Origin: Gracilibacillus kekensis
GTDB lineage: Bacteria; Bacillota; Bacilli; Bacillales; Amphibacillaceae
Reading direction: 5' to 3'
NCBI RefSeq assembly: GCF_900143085.1
Contig: NZ_FRCZ01000002.1
Coordinates: 124,001-188,000, forward strand
DNA: 64,000 nt
Shown here: positions 43,165 through 53,578 of the stretch, piece by piece
Layout: each line of letters starts with the position of its first letter
Numbering within the stretch: position 1 is the stretch's first letter
Notes under the pieces: generated by a model
Databases searched by the model: none
Seen by the model: only the letters and a program-made list of their open reading frames with translations
Told to the model about the DNA's origin: nothing
Program-made: the position numbers and the translations under genes

Positions 43165-43731
43165 TAATATTAGGAATGCTGTGCAATAAGTGATGTAGTC
43201 ATTATGACATTTTATATAAGCATGCCAACCGCTCCGGCTTGCCCACTTCGCTTTCCGGGGGGCATGCTCTTCAGCTAACTTTGACAAGAAGAGCACTTAT
43301 CAAAGTGGACTTCAGATCATGCTAATCCCCCAGGAGTCGAAGTGGACGCCTACGCTAATTTGATATTCTACAACGTTAGCATGAGGAAACATTACGTTTA
43401 TTTCTATCAGGTGAAAAATGAATGATTTAAGAAACAGAACAAACTGTTCCCTGTCCCAATAGTTGTAGAATCATTATATTAGCGGAGGCCGCCCACTTTC
43501 ACTCCTATGGCAACTTTTTACCTGAAGATCCACTTTTTCAAGCGATCTTTGCTTGGAAAAGTTAGCTGAAGGGAAAAAGCCACTGCATAGAAAACACTAC
43601 GAAAGCTTGCTTGAGTAGATGTTGCACTTGTGCCCGTGGTAAAAGGGAAGTGGGCAGCCGTAGCGGGGGTTAACCAATTTAAAGTATTTCAAAACTACCA
43701 CATCAGTTATTGCGGAGTATCTTCTTATTAC
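43165..43731. repeat. Composite palindromic element, A–core–B / B'–core–A'
   Basis: The left unit runs from a degenerate end A (CATTATGACATTTTATATAAGC near 43190) through ACCGCTCCGGCTTGCCCACT and TTCAGCTAACTTTG to end B near 43370 (ATATTCTACAACG). The spacer is about 80 bp. The right unit starts at TAGTTGTAGAATC near 43463 and ends with TTATTGCGGAGTATCTTCTT near 43731. It carries the 59-nt block at 43581-43639. No gene lies in this gap. Confidence 0.82.
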
Positions 43732-43741
43732 ACGATAAAAA

Positions 43742-43791
43742 TATCCGAGCTATAACGAATTCCATGATTGAAATTTGTTATCGCTCGGATT
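43742..43791 (-). terminator. Terminator of the hom-thrC-thrB operon
   Basis: A long hairpin: ATCCGAGC pairs with GCTCGGAT, extended by ATAAC/GTTAT and AATT/AAATT inside. It lies 24 nt after the thrB stop. Confidence 0.75.
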
Positions 43792-43814
43792 ATTTATAGC
43801 TATTCACTTTTTAG

Positions 43815-44720
43815 TTAACTAATTTCTTCAACGGTTTTATATGCTGTGGCTCCTGAGTTCTCTACTTGAAGTGGTAACCACTGATAATCAGGATACTTGT
43901 TTTGCCATTCTTTTATGACTGTGAAAACTTTTTTATCATCAACAACCGCAATCATGGTTGGTCCTGCTCCGCTTAAGAAAACACCATATGCTTCTTGGTT
44001 TAAGAAGTGATAGAGCTCATCGTAATGCGGAATCAATGATTTTCGATAAGGCTGATGAAAATGATCCTTCTCCATCATTTCACCTAAAACATCCCAATCT
44101 CCTTTACAAATAGCTGCTACGCTTACATTAGCTACACTACTAGCTTGTACACTCTCTTTGAAAGAAAACTCTTTTGGTAAGACCGCTCTTGCATCTTTTG
44201 TTTTCAATTCAAAGCCAGGGATAACCGCAACAAATGTAACACCTTTTATTGGGATTTGGGTATAGGTTACTTTTCCATCATAATGACCGATGACACAACC
44301 ACCTAAAAGTGATGGTGCGACATTATCTGGATGTCCTTCAACCTCTGTAGCAATTTGTACTTTATCATCGCGAGACAAGCCCAATTCCAATAAAATGTTT
44401 GCAAGCTCAATTCCCGCAATAATTGCTGTTGCACTACTTCCTAACCCACGAGCAAGCGGGATTTCACTTTTCATTACTACTCGGCAGGCGGGGAGTTGAT
44501 CCGTTTTTCCGTATTTGGCTGCCACTTGCTCGACAATTTCATATACCAAGTTATCTTTACCAGCTGGAATACCTTCAAGACAATCGGAACCGGCAATAAA
44601 TTCCCATTCGTTCGCTCTTGTTACTTGTAATTCCAAATATAGATTCAAAGCCAAACCGATCGAGTCAAAACCAGCACCTAAATTGGATGTACTTGAAGGG
44701 ACTTTGATCGACCAGCTCAT
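43815..44720 (-). CDS. thrB: Homoserine kinase
   Basis: A 301-residue GHMP kinase that phosphorylates homoserine in threonine synthesis. The N-terminal [17 protein letters not shown] and the ATP loop [13 protein letters not shown] (88-100) are diagnostic, as is the C-terminal [14 protein letters not shown]. Its ATG overlaps the thrC stop by 4 bp (ATGA), so it is translationally coupled. Last gene of the operon. Confidence 0.95.
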   Translation of the reverse strand: MSWSIKVPSSTSNLGAGFDSIGLALNLYLELQVTRANEWEFIAGSDCLEGIPAGKDNLVYEIVEQVAAKYGKTDQLPACRVVMKSEIPLARGLGSSATAIIAGIELANILLELGLSRDDKVQIATEVEGHPDNVAPSLLGGCVIGHYDGKVTYTQIPIKGVTFVAVIPGFELKTKDARAVLPKEFSFKESVQASSVANVSVAAICKGDWDVLGEMMEKDHFHQPYRKSLIPHYDELYHFLNQEAYGVFLSGAGPTMIAVVDDKKVFTVIKEWQNKYPDYQWLPLQVENSGATAYKTVEEIS

Positions 44721-45778
44721 GCTTTGACACTACCTAGAATTTCATTCATGATTACTTCTTCGTCGTTTGGCAGGACAGTTGGTTTTATTTCACTATAATT
44801 AATGGCAGTATCAGGATCTTTTAGTCCATTACCAGTTAACACCGTGACAACTGTTGACCCCTTTTCTACCTTTCCTTCTTTTAATTTTTTCAATAAACCA
44901 GCAACAGATGCACAAGAAGCCGGTTCTGCAAATACACCTTCATTTTGTGCAATCCATTGATATGCTTCAATCATCTCTTCATCTGTAATTTCATCAATTT
45001 CACCATTCGATTCGTCACGAGCATTAACAGCACCCGTCCAGCTAGCCGGGTTACCAATACGAATCGCAGTACCTACTGTTTCAGGATCTTCAAACACGCG
45101 ATTATGTACAATCGCTGCAGCACCACTTGCTTCAAATCCCATCATTTTAGGTAATCCTGTTTGTTTTTTCTCGTTAAATTCTTTAAAACCTTTCCAGTAT
45201 GCCGTTATATTACCGGCATTTCCAACTGGAATAAATAGATATTCAGGTGCTTTACCTAATTCATCGACTACTTCAAATGCAGCCGTTTTTTGACCTTCAA
45301 TACGGTATGGATTTACTGAATTCACCAAAGCGACTTTACCTGTTTCTGCCATTTTTCGCACATAACGCAGGGCATCATCAAAGTTACCCTTAATGGAATA
45401 GATTTCAGCACCATACATAACAGCTTGTGCTAATTTTCCTTGTGCAATTTTGCCATCAGGAATGACCACAATACATTTTAACCCTGCACGTGCCGCAAAT
45501 GCTGCTGCAGATGCAGAAGTATTACCAGTAGAAGCACAAATAACCGCTTTTGCACCATCTTCCACTGCTTTTGCCATTGCCATAACCATTCCTCTATCTT
45601 TAAAAGAGCCGGTTGGGTTAAGACCATCAAATTTCGCATATGCATTTATTCCATATTTTTCTGACAGTTTTTCTAATTTATATAAAGGGGTATTTCCTTC
45701 ATATAATGTGATAAGTGGTGTACTTTCTTCTACAGGTAAAAATTCTTTATACTCTTTCAAGAGACCTTGCCAAGCCAT
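44717..45778 (-). CDS. thrC: Threonine synthase
   Basis: A 353-residue PLP enzyme that converts phosphohomoserine to threonine. The Schiff-base Lys60 lies in [11 protein letters not shown], and the PLP-phosphate loop is [11 protein letters not shown]. The length is that of the short bacillus form. The start [10 protein letters not shown] has GGGGAGG 10 nt upstream, 11 codons inside the longest frame, and lies five bases after the hom stop. Confidence 0.95.
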   Translation of the reverse strand: MAWQGLLKEYKEFLPVEESTPLITLYEGNTPLYKLEKLSEKYGINAYAKFDGLNPTGSFKDRGMVMAMAKAVEDGAKAVICASTGNTSASAAAFAARAGLKCIVVIPDGKIAQGKLAQAVMYGAEIYSIKGNFDDALRYVRKMAETGKVALVNSVNPYRIEGQKTAAFEVVDELGKAPEYLFIPVGNAGNITAYWKGFKEFNEKKQTGLPKMMGFEASGAAAIVHNRVFEDPETVGTAIRIGNPASWTGAVNARDESNGEIDEITDEEMIEAYQWIAQNEGVFAEPASCASVAGLLKKLKEGKVEKGSTVVTVLTGNGLKDPDTAINYSEIKPTVLPNDEEVIMNEILGSVKA

Positions 45779-45783
45779 AATAA

Positions 45784-47076
45784 TTAATCCTCCCCATCGA
45801 CGCGATAACAACTGATAATTTCATTAACAACGTCTAATCCTTTTAAATTTTCTCTACTATTTAATAATTGCTGCTTACTAATTTTATGTGTGACCATCAC
45901 AATTTCAGCCATCTTGTCTTTATCTGAAGGTAATTGCAAGATTTTTTGGAAACTTACTTTTTCATCTGTAAAGACATTCGTAATTTTTTGGAATGTACCT
46001 GCTTCATCATCTACTTCCATACGAATAAAATATTGCATATATTTCTCATGATTTTCTTTTAATTGTTTATCATATTGTGGAACAATGTATTCATTTCCGG
46101 TGATACCAAGTCGAATATTTTTCACTACGTCCATTAAGTCGGAAACAACGGCTGTTGCTGTTGGCATACTTCCTGCCCCTGGACCATAGAACATCGTCTC
46201 TCCAACTGCTTCCCCGTATACATATACCGCATTGAATTCGTTTTTCACTAATGCTAATGGGTGATCTTTTGGTAGAAGCGTTGGTTCCACACTTACTTCG
46301 ACTTTTCCATTATGAATCGATGCAATCCCTATCAACTTAATAGTATACCCTAAACTCGTTGCAAAAGTAATATCTTCTTGAGAAATAGTTCGAATTCCTG
46401 TAATTTCTACATCCTCTAATCCAATTTCCATTTTAAATGCTAAATTAGCGAGTAATGTCATTTTTCTTGCAGCATCTAAACCATCTACGTCTGAAGTAGG
46501 ATCAGCTTCGGCAAATCCTAGTTCTTGCGCTTCTTGAAGCACTGGTTCAAATGCTAATTCATCATCTGTCATTTTAGTTAAGATATAGTTCGTTGTTCCA
46601 TTAACAATACCCATGATTTTTTGAATTTTATCAGATGCCAGTCCCTCTGTTAACGAACGAATAATCGGGATACCACCTGCAACACTTGCATCATACAAGA
46701 TATCACAGTTATTTTCTTTAGCTAATCGCAATAATTTTTGACCATGAACCGCCATTAAATCCTTATTCGCCGTTACGATATGTTTTTTATTACGGATTGC
46801 TTGTTCCAGTAATAGGTTTGTATCTTCAATCCCGCCCATTACTTCAATGATGATATCTATATCAGGATTACTTACTAAATCTTCTGCATTATCTGTTAAC
46901 CATTCCGATTGAATGGCTACATCACGCTTCTTATCCATATCATGAACAAGAATTTTTTTAATCTGTATTTCACTACCTACTTTATATTTAATCTCTTCGG
47001 CGTGGCTTTGCAATAATTTAACGACACCAGTTCCAACCGTTCCTAAGCCACATAAACCTACGTTAACCTGATCCAT
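45784..47076 (-). CDS. hom: Homoserine dehydrogenase
   Basis: A 430-residue NAD(P)-dependent enzyme of the aspartate pathway. NAD(P) motif [13 protein letters not shown] lies at residues 7-19, the catalytic domain has [11 protein letters not shown] and [20 protein letters not shown], and a C-terminal ACT domain (about 350-430) suits feedback regulation by threonine. GGGAGG precedes the ATG. First gene of hom-thrC-thrB. Confidence 0.95.
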   Translation of the reverse strand: MDQVNVGLCGLGTVGTGVVKLLQSHAEEIKYKVGSEIQIKKILVHDMDKKRDVAIQSEWLTDNAEDLVSNPDIDIIIEVMGGIEDTNLLLEQAIRNKKHIVTANKDLMAVHGQKLLRLAKENNCDILYDASVAGGIPIIRSLTEGLASDKIQKIMGIVNGTTNYILTKMTDDELAFEPVLQEAQELGFAEADPTSDVDGLDAARKMTLLANLAFKMEIGLEDVEITGIRTISQEDITFATSLGYTIKLIGIASIHNGKVEVSVEPTLLPKDHPLALVKNEFNAVYVYGEAVGETMFYGPGAGSMPTATAVVSDLMDVVKNIRLGITGNEYIVPQYDKQLKENHEKYMQYFIRMEVDDEAGTFQKITNVFTDEKVSFQKILQLPSDKDKMAEIVMVTHKISKQQLLNSRENLKGLDVVNEIISCYRVDGED

Positions 47077-47179
47077 TTAGACGTCCTCCCTTTGTTTGCG
47101 CTTCGAATACATTTGTTTGTATATAGTGGACATTATACATGTGTCTCACTGGTTAATCAAGACACAAAAGCCTAAAAAA

Positions 47180-47226
47180 ATAAAAAATAATACACCCCTT
47201 CTTTCCAAAGGAGGGGCGCATTATTC
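47180..47226 (-). terminator. Terminator of yutH
   Basis: On the minus strand AATAATGCGCCCCTCC pairs imperfectly with AGAAGGGGTGTATTATT and ends in a long T-rich tract. Confidence 0.75.
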
Positions 47227-47232
47227 ACAATT

Positions 47233-48192
47233 TTATGCATCCAATAACCAATCTAATTGTAAATTATTTATTTGTCTTTCATCAATACCTAACTGGTAAA
47301 AGAACGTCCTTAAATTTTCTTCATAATTAGCTTGGTTTTCAATAATTTGATTAATCGTTAATTTTTGCTCTGATGAGTGGCGAACAAGATCCATAAAGTC
47401 TAGTAAATGAATTGGAAATAATAAACGTGCATATAATAGTTTCCACCCAAAAATAGATAAAGGTAAATCAGATGCATATTCTTGTAAAAAAGAACGACAT
47501 TCTTCGGAAGATAAACCATTATTGTTCATCATAAAAGGTCTAATCTTTTCAGCAATATCCCGGACTGGATGATCATAAACTAATTGATTACACCATATGA
47601 AAGGCTCACTAAGTTGATCCACAAACCTCCCAAATGTTATCGTCGGTTGATCATGTTGATGAAATTGCGTTTCTTGTTCCACATGATTCATATACTGGAT
47701 AGCATTCTCTGCTATGCCAACTATATAAGGAAACAGATTAATAAAATCACGAATATAAATGGAAGCAGGTCGTTCGTGGTAAAGCTGCTGATAAATAGCT
47801 TCATATTGGTCTATTTTAGTTATCCATAACTCTTTCCAATTGCCATAATTAGTAATTGAATCGGGCTGGTAGGGGTACTGAAAACCAGCTTTATGAAAGG
47901 AGCTCAATTTATTTTTATCTGTGCTTTTCTTTGCATAACACAACATAAATTTTTCCTTGCCAATCATTGTGACAAATTGATTATGTACACTGGGTATAGG
48001 ACAAGTAATTTGAGGAAATCCTTGTTGATGAAGATGGACTGCAATGGTATATAATTCTAGCGCATATCTTTCAGACACGTTTGTAGGGACCACAAAATAA
48101 TAATACGATTGGTCCATAAAAGTCGGATATGGTTGTTCTGAGACTTGTTTAGTCGGCACTTGAATAGGGTAATGTAAGAATATCGGATGCAA
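47233..48192 (-). CDS. yutH: Spore coat-associated protein YutH (CotS-like kinase fold)
   Basis: A 319-residue protein of the CotS/YutH group, which has an aminoglycoside-phosphotransferase-like fold. Features are TFGRFVDQLSEPFIWCNQLVYDHPVRDIAEKIRP and a helical C-terminus; the catalytic HxDxxxxN motif of active kinases is degenerate here (VYDHPVRDIAE). The start is TTG with GGGGGAG seven bases upstream. Its neighbours hom and yutG are the B. subtilis ones. Presence of this gene supports spore formation. Confidence 0.8.
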   Translation of the reverse strand: MHPIFLHYPIQVPTKQVSEQPYPTFMDQSYYYFVVPTNVSERYALELYTIAVHLHQQGFPQITCPIPSVHNQFVTMIGKEKFMLCYAKKSTDKNKLSSFHKAGFQYPYQPDSITNYGNWKELWITKIDQYEAIYQQLYHERPASIYIRDFINLFPYIVGIAENAIQYMNHVEQETQFHQHDQPTITFGRFVDQLSEPFIWCNQLVYDHPVRDIAEKIRPFMMNNNGLSSEECRSFLQEYASDLPLSIFGWKLLYARLLFPIHLLDFMDLVRHSSEQKLTINQIIENQANYEENLRTFFYQLGIDERQINNLQLDWLLDA

Positions 48193-48316
48193 CAGCTTCT
48201 CCCCCTTTAGTTATCTTTAGCATGATATGGACATTAACACCTTAATAAATTCCGCTTTATATTATGATATATATGTATACTTTTATGGTAAAATGATGAA
48301 TATAGGATGTGATTAT

Positions 48317-48829
48317 ATGACAAATGAACGTAAACAAACTGCATTGGAGTTAAAAGCACGGAACTGGTTAGAAGAACGTGGTGTCACTTTAAAGGATATC
48401 GCTGACTTAGTATATTATTTACAACATAAATACCAGGAAAACTTAACTGTAGAGCATTGCTTAGAAAATGTCGATCGTGTGTTAATGAAAAGAGAAGTAC
48501 AAAATGCAATTATTACTGGCATACAGTTAGATGTTCTGGCTGAGGAAAACAAACTAGATTCTCCATTACAGGAAATTTTAGAGACGGATGAAAGTTTATA
48601 TGGAATAGATGAAGTAATCGCGTTATCCATTGTAAATGTCTATGGATCCATTGGTTTCACGAATTATGGATACATCGATAAGCAGAAGCCTGGTATATTG
48701 GAAAAGCTAAATGACAAATCCAATGGCTGTCATACATTCTTGGACGATATAGTCGGTGCAATAGCAGCAGCAGCTTCTTCAAGACTTGCCCACAGCGCAG
48801 CAAATGACGAAACAATAGACGACGAATAA
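48317..48829 (+). CDS. yutG: Phosphatidylglycerophosphatase A-related protein YutG
   Basis: A 170-residue cytosolic member of the PgpA-like family. Conserved segments are ARNWLEERGVTLKDIADLVYYLQ, HCLENVDRVLMKREVQNAI and IDEVIALSIVNVYGSIGFTNYGYIDK, with a C-terminal HTFLDDIVGAIAAAASSRLAH. The start MTNERKQ is chosen for a ribosome-site-like AGGATGTGAT upstream; the 30-codon extension is poorly conserved-looking. In B. subtilis it follows yutH divergently, as here. Confidence 0.82.
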   Translation: MTNERKQTALELKARNWLEERGVTLKDIADLVYYLQHKYQENLTVEHCLENVDRVLMKREVQNAIITGIQLDVLAEENKLDSPLQEILETDESLYGIDEVIALSIVNVYGSIGFTNYGYIDKQKPGILEKLNDKSNGCHTFLDDIVGAIAAAASSRLAHSAANDETIDDE

Positions 48830-48848
48830 ATTTGACCAAACAGACACA

Positions 48849-48943
48849 GAGCATGCGCTTCTCATTTTAGACGATACATACTTTTATCGGACAAATGAGT
48901 GAGTGCGTGCTTCTTCTTTTGAGCGATATATGTTTTATCGGAC
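48849..48943. repeat. Imperfect tandem duplication downstream of yutG
   Basis: Two units of about 44 nt at 48849 and 48901 share GAG...GCTTCT...TTTT...GCGATA or ACGATA and TTTTATCGGAC. The spacing is 52 bp. No coding frame runs through. Confidence 0.55.
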
Positions 48944-49011
48944 TGTTCAGCAGGTGGAGCGTTGCACTGCAATCAACTCGATACGTTTGCCAGGAAATAT
49001 TTTCGGAGCAT

Positions 49012-49425
49012 TTATTGATGCCCGTTTTTTAATTTACTATTGTTTAGATTCTTCTTTTTCTTTAACAAGGGAGAAGTAGAAATGAAGATTGTTACAAAAA
49101 GAGCGACACCGATCATAAAAACTTTTACATAAAATAAGGGAATCACTGTCAATGTAAATAAAACACTTGTCCATACAATGATTACAGCAAAAAGTTTAAT
49201 TCGAATCGGGACACCTTTTCCACTTTGATAATCTGCCAGATATTTACCAAAGTATTTATTGGTGACAAGCCATTGATGTAAAGCTTTCGATGATTTACCA
49301 AAGCAAAAAGCCGCCAATATAACTAAAGGAGTTGTTGGCAATAAAGGCACAATGATACCTATTAGTCCGATAATAAGACTTATACTTCCACCGATCAACC
49401 ACAATGTTCTTTTAATATTCCACAT
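49012..49425 (-). CDS. DUF454 (YbaN-like) inner membrane protein
   Basis: A 137-residue membrane protein with three to four hydrophobic segments. The motif GIIVPLLPTTPLVILAAFCF followed by SSKALHQWL is diagnostic of DUF454/YbaN. Function unknown. GGAGTG precedes the ATG. It lies 13 nt downstream of mobA on the same strand, so it may be read from the mobA promoter. Confidence 0.85.
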   Translation of the reverse strand: MWNIKRTLWLIGGSISLIIGLIGIIVPLLPTTPLVILAAFCFGKSSKALHQWLVTNKYFGKYLADYQSGKGVPIRIKLFAVIIVWTSVLFTLTVIPLFYVKVFMIGVALFVTIFISTSPLLKKKKNLNNSKLKNGHQ

Positions 49426-49438
49426 AAGATCACTCCAA

Positions 49439-50023
49439 TTAGTCCTTCAGATAGCGTTTATAGTCTTCTTCAGTATTAATATTAGCAAAAAACACCCCCT
49501 CTTCAGATGGGAAATCAACATATTTGACTGCTAACTTAGCTAGTAATTGATGCATGGAACGTTTGTTAGTTTTGAGTTGCTGTTGGATCACTTGCATTGC
49601 TCTCGCATGGTATAAACCTACTAGAGGTTGTAATTGATCGTTAACACGCGGAATAACTGCTTCACAATCTATACTGCGACATTTTATTATTTCGGAAAGT
49701 ATCGATTCTTTCATTAAGGGTGTGTCCACAGGCAATACCAGAAACCATTCAGATGTAGCCTTTTGCATTGCTGAATATATACCTGCTAAAGGACCTGCAC
49801 CCTTATATTGATCGATATCGGTTATTACAGATATTTTAGCGCTCTCTACTGTAATTTGTTGTTCCAAACGCTTCACCACATATATATGATCAGTTAAAGG
49901 TTTGATCAGTTGTATTGCTTTTTGATAAAAAGGTTCATTATAATACCTTGCAAATGCTTTATCTGTTTTATATCTACTTGATTTTCCACCGGTTAATAAA
50001 ACTCCCGTTATATTATTCATCAT
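49439..50023 (-). CDS. mobA: Molybdenum cofactor guanylyltransferase
   Basis: A protein of about 194 residues that adds GMP to molybdopterin. The nucleotide-binding motif GVLLTGGKSSRYKTDKAF matches LxGGxSxRxGxDKA, and DIDQYKGAGPLAGIYSAM with LPVDTPLM are the other family segments. Two adjacent ATGs are possible starts (50023 or 50020), the second having better spacing to AAAGGG. It is divergent from fnr and separate from the other Mo-cofactor genes, which lie past fnr. Confidence 0.88.
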   Translation of the reverse strand: MMNNITGVLLTGGKSSRYKTDKAFARYYNEPFYQKAIQLIKPLTDHIYVVKRLEQQITVESAKISVITDIDQYKGAGPLAGIYSAMQKATSEWFLVLPVDTPLMKESILSEIIKCRSIDCEAVIPRVNDQLQPLVGLYHARAMQVIQQQLKTNKRSMHQLLAKLAVKYVDFPSEEGVFFANINTEEDYKRYLKD

Positions 50024-50277
50024 CAACACCCTTTCGTTCAAACATTCACAAAATAGTCAATTTTCCTTCACTAAATTGTTTATTCTTAATCATCAATCCT
50101 TTAATTCATTGTGATAAACTTAAACAAAATAGTTAGAAAAGTTATATAAAGTGACTTCAATTAGTAAAAGTTAGTTCCCGGAGTATCCTTATTTAAACTT
50201 TACAAGCGATATTAGAATGGTTAGCCTCGTCCGCCAACGTCTTGCTGTCTATTATTTTTCTAAATGGAGGGTTCATT

Positions 50278-51006
50278 ATGCAACCTGTAAAACAGTTAAC
50301 CAGAAAAAACCGAAAGCATTATAATCAAATTTCCGCAGAATTACGAGAATTATTAGAATCAATTAGTACGACAAAAAAAGTGAGAAAAGACACGTTTTTA
50401 TTTCAAGAAGGCATGGATGCTCAGGAAATATATATTTTAAAATCTGGTTTAATCCGTATTGAAAAATTAACTTCAGATGGTAAAGAACTTACATTAAGAC
50501 TCTGCAAAACGAATGATATAATTGGTGAACTTACGTTATTTAGTGACGATGCTAAGTATTTATTAAGTGCAAAAGTGCTAACTGCTGGCGAAGTATTAGT
50601 AATTGATCGAAAAAATCTAGAAGAAGCACTAGTGGAAAATGGCAAGCTAACCTTTGAATTTATGAGATGGGTCAGTAACCATATGCGCGTTTTTCAATCA
50701 AAAATACGTGATTTATTATTAAACGGAAAAAAAGGTGCATTATACAGTACATTAATCCGTTTAACTAATAGTTATGGTATCGAAACAAATGACGGTATAT
50801 TAATTGAAATGGCTTTAACTAATCAGCAGCTGGCTAACTTTTGTGCAACTACAAGAGAAAGTGTTAATCGGATGCTCAGTGAATTAAGAAAGCTTGATAT
50901 CATAGAAGTAAAGAAAACAGGTCATATTTTGGTGAAAGATATTCAGTTTTTGCGTGATGAAATTGGTTGTGAAAATTGTCCGATTGAAATTTGTAATATA
51001 GATTAG
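50278..51006 (+). CDS. fnr: Anaerobic regulator Fnr (Crp/Fnr family, C-terminal Fe-S cluster)
   Basis: A 242-residue regulator. The cNMP-binding-like beta-roll spans about residues 35-150 and the HTH about 175-225 (NQQLANFCATTRESVNRMLSEL). The C-terminus CENCPIEIC (Cys231, 234, 239) matches the [4Fe-4S] ligands of B. subtilis Fnr, unlike the N-terminal cysteines of E. coli FNR. It senses oxygen and activates anaerobic genes. The start has GGAGGG seven bases upstream. It sits amid Mo-cofactor genes, one of whose promoters has a perfect Fnr site. Confidence 0.93.
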   Translation: MQPVKQLTRKNRKHYNQISAELRELLESISTTKKVRKDTFLFQEGMDAQEIYILKSGLIRIEKLTSDGKELTLRLCKTNDIIGELTLFSDDAKYLLSAKVLTAGEVLVIDRKNLEEALVENGKLTFEFMRWVSNHMRVFQSKIRDLLLNGKKGALYSTLIRLTNSYGIETNDGILIEMALTNQQLANFCATTRESVNRMLSELRKLDIIEVKKTGHILVKDIQFLRDEIGCENCPIEICNID

Positions 51007-51045
51007 TTTAATCTGAAGCTGGTACAATTCACTTTGGTACTAACT

Positions 51046-51525
51046 TCATTTAATTGTATTCCATTCAAACGTAGCAAAGTCTTGCTCAATTTGTCTTATA
51101 AGCTCTTTATTCCTTTTGTCATCAAAAGGTTGGCAGGTGGCTTTCACATTTTTTACTCTTTTCAGTAATGTCTCGTCTCCTTCATCCAACAGAACTACCT
51201 TTGGAAAAGGGATGTTCTTATATCCTTCTACTATCACAACATCTATATTTAAACTATTATATATATCTAATAATTGCGTGAGCGACAATTTTTCATTAAG
51301 ACCCGTCATCACAAATTGCTGTGCTCCTATTACAGTTGATAATGCTGCACCACTTTCCATATGTTGATAGCTATCGGTGTTTTTTACTTGATCCGGTTCT
51401 CCTCCATGCCCATGATGTTTAATGGTTGCTACTTGATAACCAGAACTTCGTAAATAGTCGACCCAACTATTAATTAACGTAGTTTTTCCGCTATTTTTAT
51501 AACCTACAACTTGGATCAGATACAT
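51046..51525 (-). CDS. mobB: Molybdopterin-guanine dinucleotide biosynthesis protein B
   Basis: A 159-residue P-loop GTPase. Walker A GYKNSGKTTL lies at residues 8-17, and HHGHGGEPDQVKNTDSYQH and VIVEGYKNIPFPK are MobB family motifs. It helps mature the guanine dinucleotide form of the Mo-cofactor. Its ATG directly follows the moaD stop. Last gene of the moaA-moeB-moeA-moaE-moaD-mobB operon. Confidence 0.92.
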   Translation of the reverse strand: MYLIQVVGYKNSGKTTLINSWVDYLRSSGYQVATIKHHGHGGEPDQVKNTDSYQHMESGAALSTVIGAQQFVMTGLNEKLSLTQLLDIYNSLNIDVVIVEGYKNIPFPKVVLLDEGDETLLKRVKNVKATCQPFDDKRNKELIRQIEQDFATFEWNTIK

Positions 51526-51759
51526 TTATCCACCACTTACAGGAGGAATAATCGCTACCGTATCTCCTGCCTTAATAATATCATCATCTAATGCATACGA
51601 CTCGTTAACTGCTATCATCGACTCTTTAATTTGTTGAAAGCCATACGTATTTTGTAGCTGCTCTTTTAATTTCTTTACCGTAACATTAGAAAGATCCATT
51701 GTTATGTTATCTGTACCTGCTTCTTCCTGTAATTGAGCGAATAATAGAATTTCAATCAT
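51526..51759 (-). CDS. moaD: Molybdopterin synthase sulfur carrier subunit
   Basis: A 77-residue ubiquitin-like protein ending in the required Gly-Gly (IIPPVSGG), which is adenylated and thiocarboxylated to carry sulfur. The start MIEILLFAQ lies inside the moaE 3' end (8-bp overlap) after AAGGATGAG; an ATG three codons earlier is an alternative. Partner of MoaE. Confidence 0.92.
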   Translation of the reverse strand: MIEILLFAQLQEEAGTDNITMDLSNVTVKKLKEQLQNTYGFQQIKESMIAVNESYALDDDIIKAGDTVAIIPPVSGG

Positions 51760-52228
51760 TTGTCTCATCCTTTATATCTGGTTTTGCATTGGGATATCGG
51801 ACATTTTCTAATTGATCACCAATCCATGCTTCCCCATCGTCCCATTGTTCCTTTTTCCAAATTGGTACTATTTGTTTAATACGTTCAATAGCATACTCGT
51901 TCGCTTGATAGGCCGCCTTGCGGTGTGGCGAAGAAACGGCAATAACAACAGCAACTTCTAATATATCTAAAGAACCAATACGATGGGTGATCGCTACCTT
52001 TGTTCCTTCCCATTTTTGTATAATTTCTTCTCCAATTTTAGCAAGCATTTTTTCAGCCATCGGTTTATATGCTTGGTATTCCAAATATATGGTACGTTTT
52101 TCAGCAGTTAATTCACGCACTGTACCAATAAAAGTGGTGATTGCCCCTGCATTTCGATCCTCCACTTTTTTGATGATCAGTTCAATAGCAATAGGTTCTT
52201 CTACGATCTCAAATAGTTTTTGTTCCAT
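51752..52228 (-). CDS. moaE: Molybdopterin synthase catalytic subunit
   Basis: A 158-residue MoaE. Family features are GAITTFIGTVRE near residue 30, LEYQAYKPMAEKML, HRIGSLDILEVAVVIAVSSPHRKAAY and the active-site Lys region PIWKKEQWDDGEAWI. With MoaD it converts cyclic pyranopterin monophosphate to molybdopterin. GAGGAG lies before the ATG. Overlaps moaD. Confidence 0.95.
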   Translation of the reverse strand: MEQKLFEIVEEPIAIELIIKKVEDRNAGAITTFIGTVRELTAEKRTIYLEYQAYKPMAEKMLAKIGEEIIQKWEGTKVAITHRIGSLDILEVAVVIAVSSPHRKAAYQANEYAIERIKQIVPIWKKEQWDDGEAWIGDQLENVRYPNAKPDIKDETND

Positions 52229-52326
52229 TATTAAACTCCTCTAAATTACGTTAATTACGATGGTATCGTTCCAACGAAATAATTCAAGCTTTAACAGACA
52301 ACGATCAGGTAAATTTCTTTATCACT

Positions 52327-53565
52327 TTATTCCAATATATGAATGATGACTTGACTTCCCTTCACATAACCGTTGCTTCCTCCAGGCAATTGAATCAAAC
52401 AATTAGCAGCAGCCAAGCTATGCACCATATTCGATTTGTCCTTACCCGCAGGTCGTACGGACAGCTCCCCATGTTCGATTGAATAAGTCCCTCTCATAAA
52501 ACGGTCAAAAGGGTTATCTTTTGAAATAACGACCGCTAGCTTTGCATGTTTTTTCTGATTACCGATCGCTTTTTTTCCTAAATAAGAGTCAATAATTGGT
52601 TTTGTGAATAATTCGAATCCGACATAACAAGCGGATGGATTACCTGATAAACCAAATAAAATTTGATCCTTTAATGTTGCAACAGTTGTCACACTTCCAG
52701 GACGCATTGCTATTTTATTAAATAACACATTTGCTTGCATTTCTTGATAAATCTCTGGTAAAAGATCAAAATCACCTACAGATACTCCACCGGTTGTAAT
52801 GAGAAAGTCAACTTCCTTAATTACCTCTGTCATTTTCTCTAAACTCTCTGGTAAATCATCTGTAAGTTGACCAAAATATTTTGGGATAGCTCCAGCTCGC
52901 TTGATCTGTGCCATTATCATATATGCATTACTATTTCGGATTTTTCCAGGTTCCAAAGGCTGATCAACTTCTAACAATTCACTGCCTGTTGCAATAACAC
53001 CGATCACAGGCTTTTTAGTTACCGGAACATCTGCATAACCAAATGTTGCAAGTAAAGCGGTGATTCCTGGATTTATAACAGTTCCCTTTTCAACTAATAC
53101 TTTGCCTTTTTTAATATCTTCTCCTCGAAAAGAAATGTTGTCATGACGATTCAAGCTTTTTCTAACAGAAACAAATCGTTTTCCTTTTTCTTCAAACATT
53201 TCCGTATCTTCTAACATAACCACCGCATCAGCGTTAGTCGGAACTTGAGCACCTGTCATAATCCTTACCGCCTGTTGCTCTTCTAAACGATTGGGATAGA
53301 TACTTCCTGCACCGATATGACCTACTATCTCTAAAACACTTGGGTTATTTTCGTTAGCTTGTGGTGTGTCTTGTGCTCGTAAAGCATATCCGTCATATGG
53401 AGAACGATCAAATGCAGGAACATCATGATCAGCAAGAATGTCTTTTGCCAGGACTCTTTGATAGGATTCTGATAAGGCTACATACTCAGTTTCACCTGTT
53501 ACAGTATGATCACAAACTCGTTGTATCGCTTCTGTAACTGCAATCGGCTTTCTTTCATTTAACAT
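52327..53565 (-). CDS. moeA: Molybdopterin molybdenumtransferase
   Basis: A 412-residue MoeA that inserts molybdate into adenylated molybdopterin. Recognisable segments are DVPAFDRSPYDGYALRAQD, TGAQVPTNADAVVMLED, VIATGSELLEVDQPL and TTGGVSVGDFDLLPEI, the last being the MoCF-binding motif. GGAGGGGAG precedes the ATG. It lies 13 nt after moeB. Confidence 0.96.
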   Translation of the reverse strand: MLNERKPIAVTEAIQRVCDHTVTGETEYVALSESYQRVLAKDILADHDVPAFDRSPYDGYALRAQDTPQANENNPSVLEIVGHIGAGSIYPNRLEEQQAVRIMTGAQVPTNADAVVMLEDTEMFEEKGKRFVSVRKSLNRHDNISFRGEDIKKGKVLVEKGTVINPGITALLATFGYADVPVTKKPVIGVIATGSELLEVDQPLEPGKIRNSNAYMIMAQIKRAGAIPKYFGQLTDDLPESLEKMTEVIKEVDFLITTGGVSVGDFDLLPEIYQEMQANVLFNKIAMRPGSVTTVATLKDQILFGLSGNPSACYVGFELFTKPIIDSYLGKKAIGNQKKHAKLAVVISKDNPFDRFMRGTYSIEHGELSVRPAGKDKSNMVHSLAAANCLIQLPGGSNGYVKGSQVIIHILE

Positions 53566-53578
53566 ATCTTCTCCCCTC

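Noticed and set aside
43165-43731. Insertion sequence with transposase
   Set aside because: Terminal inverted repeats are present, but no transposase frame exists in any copy; at most these are non-autonomous.
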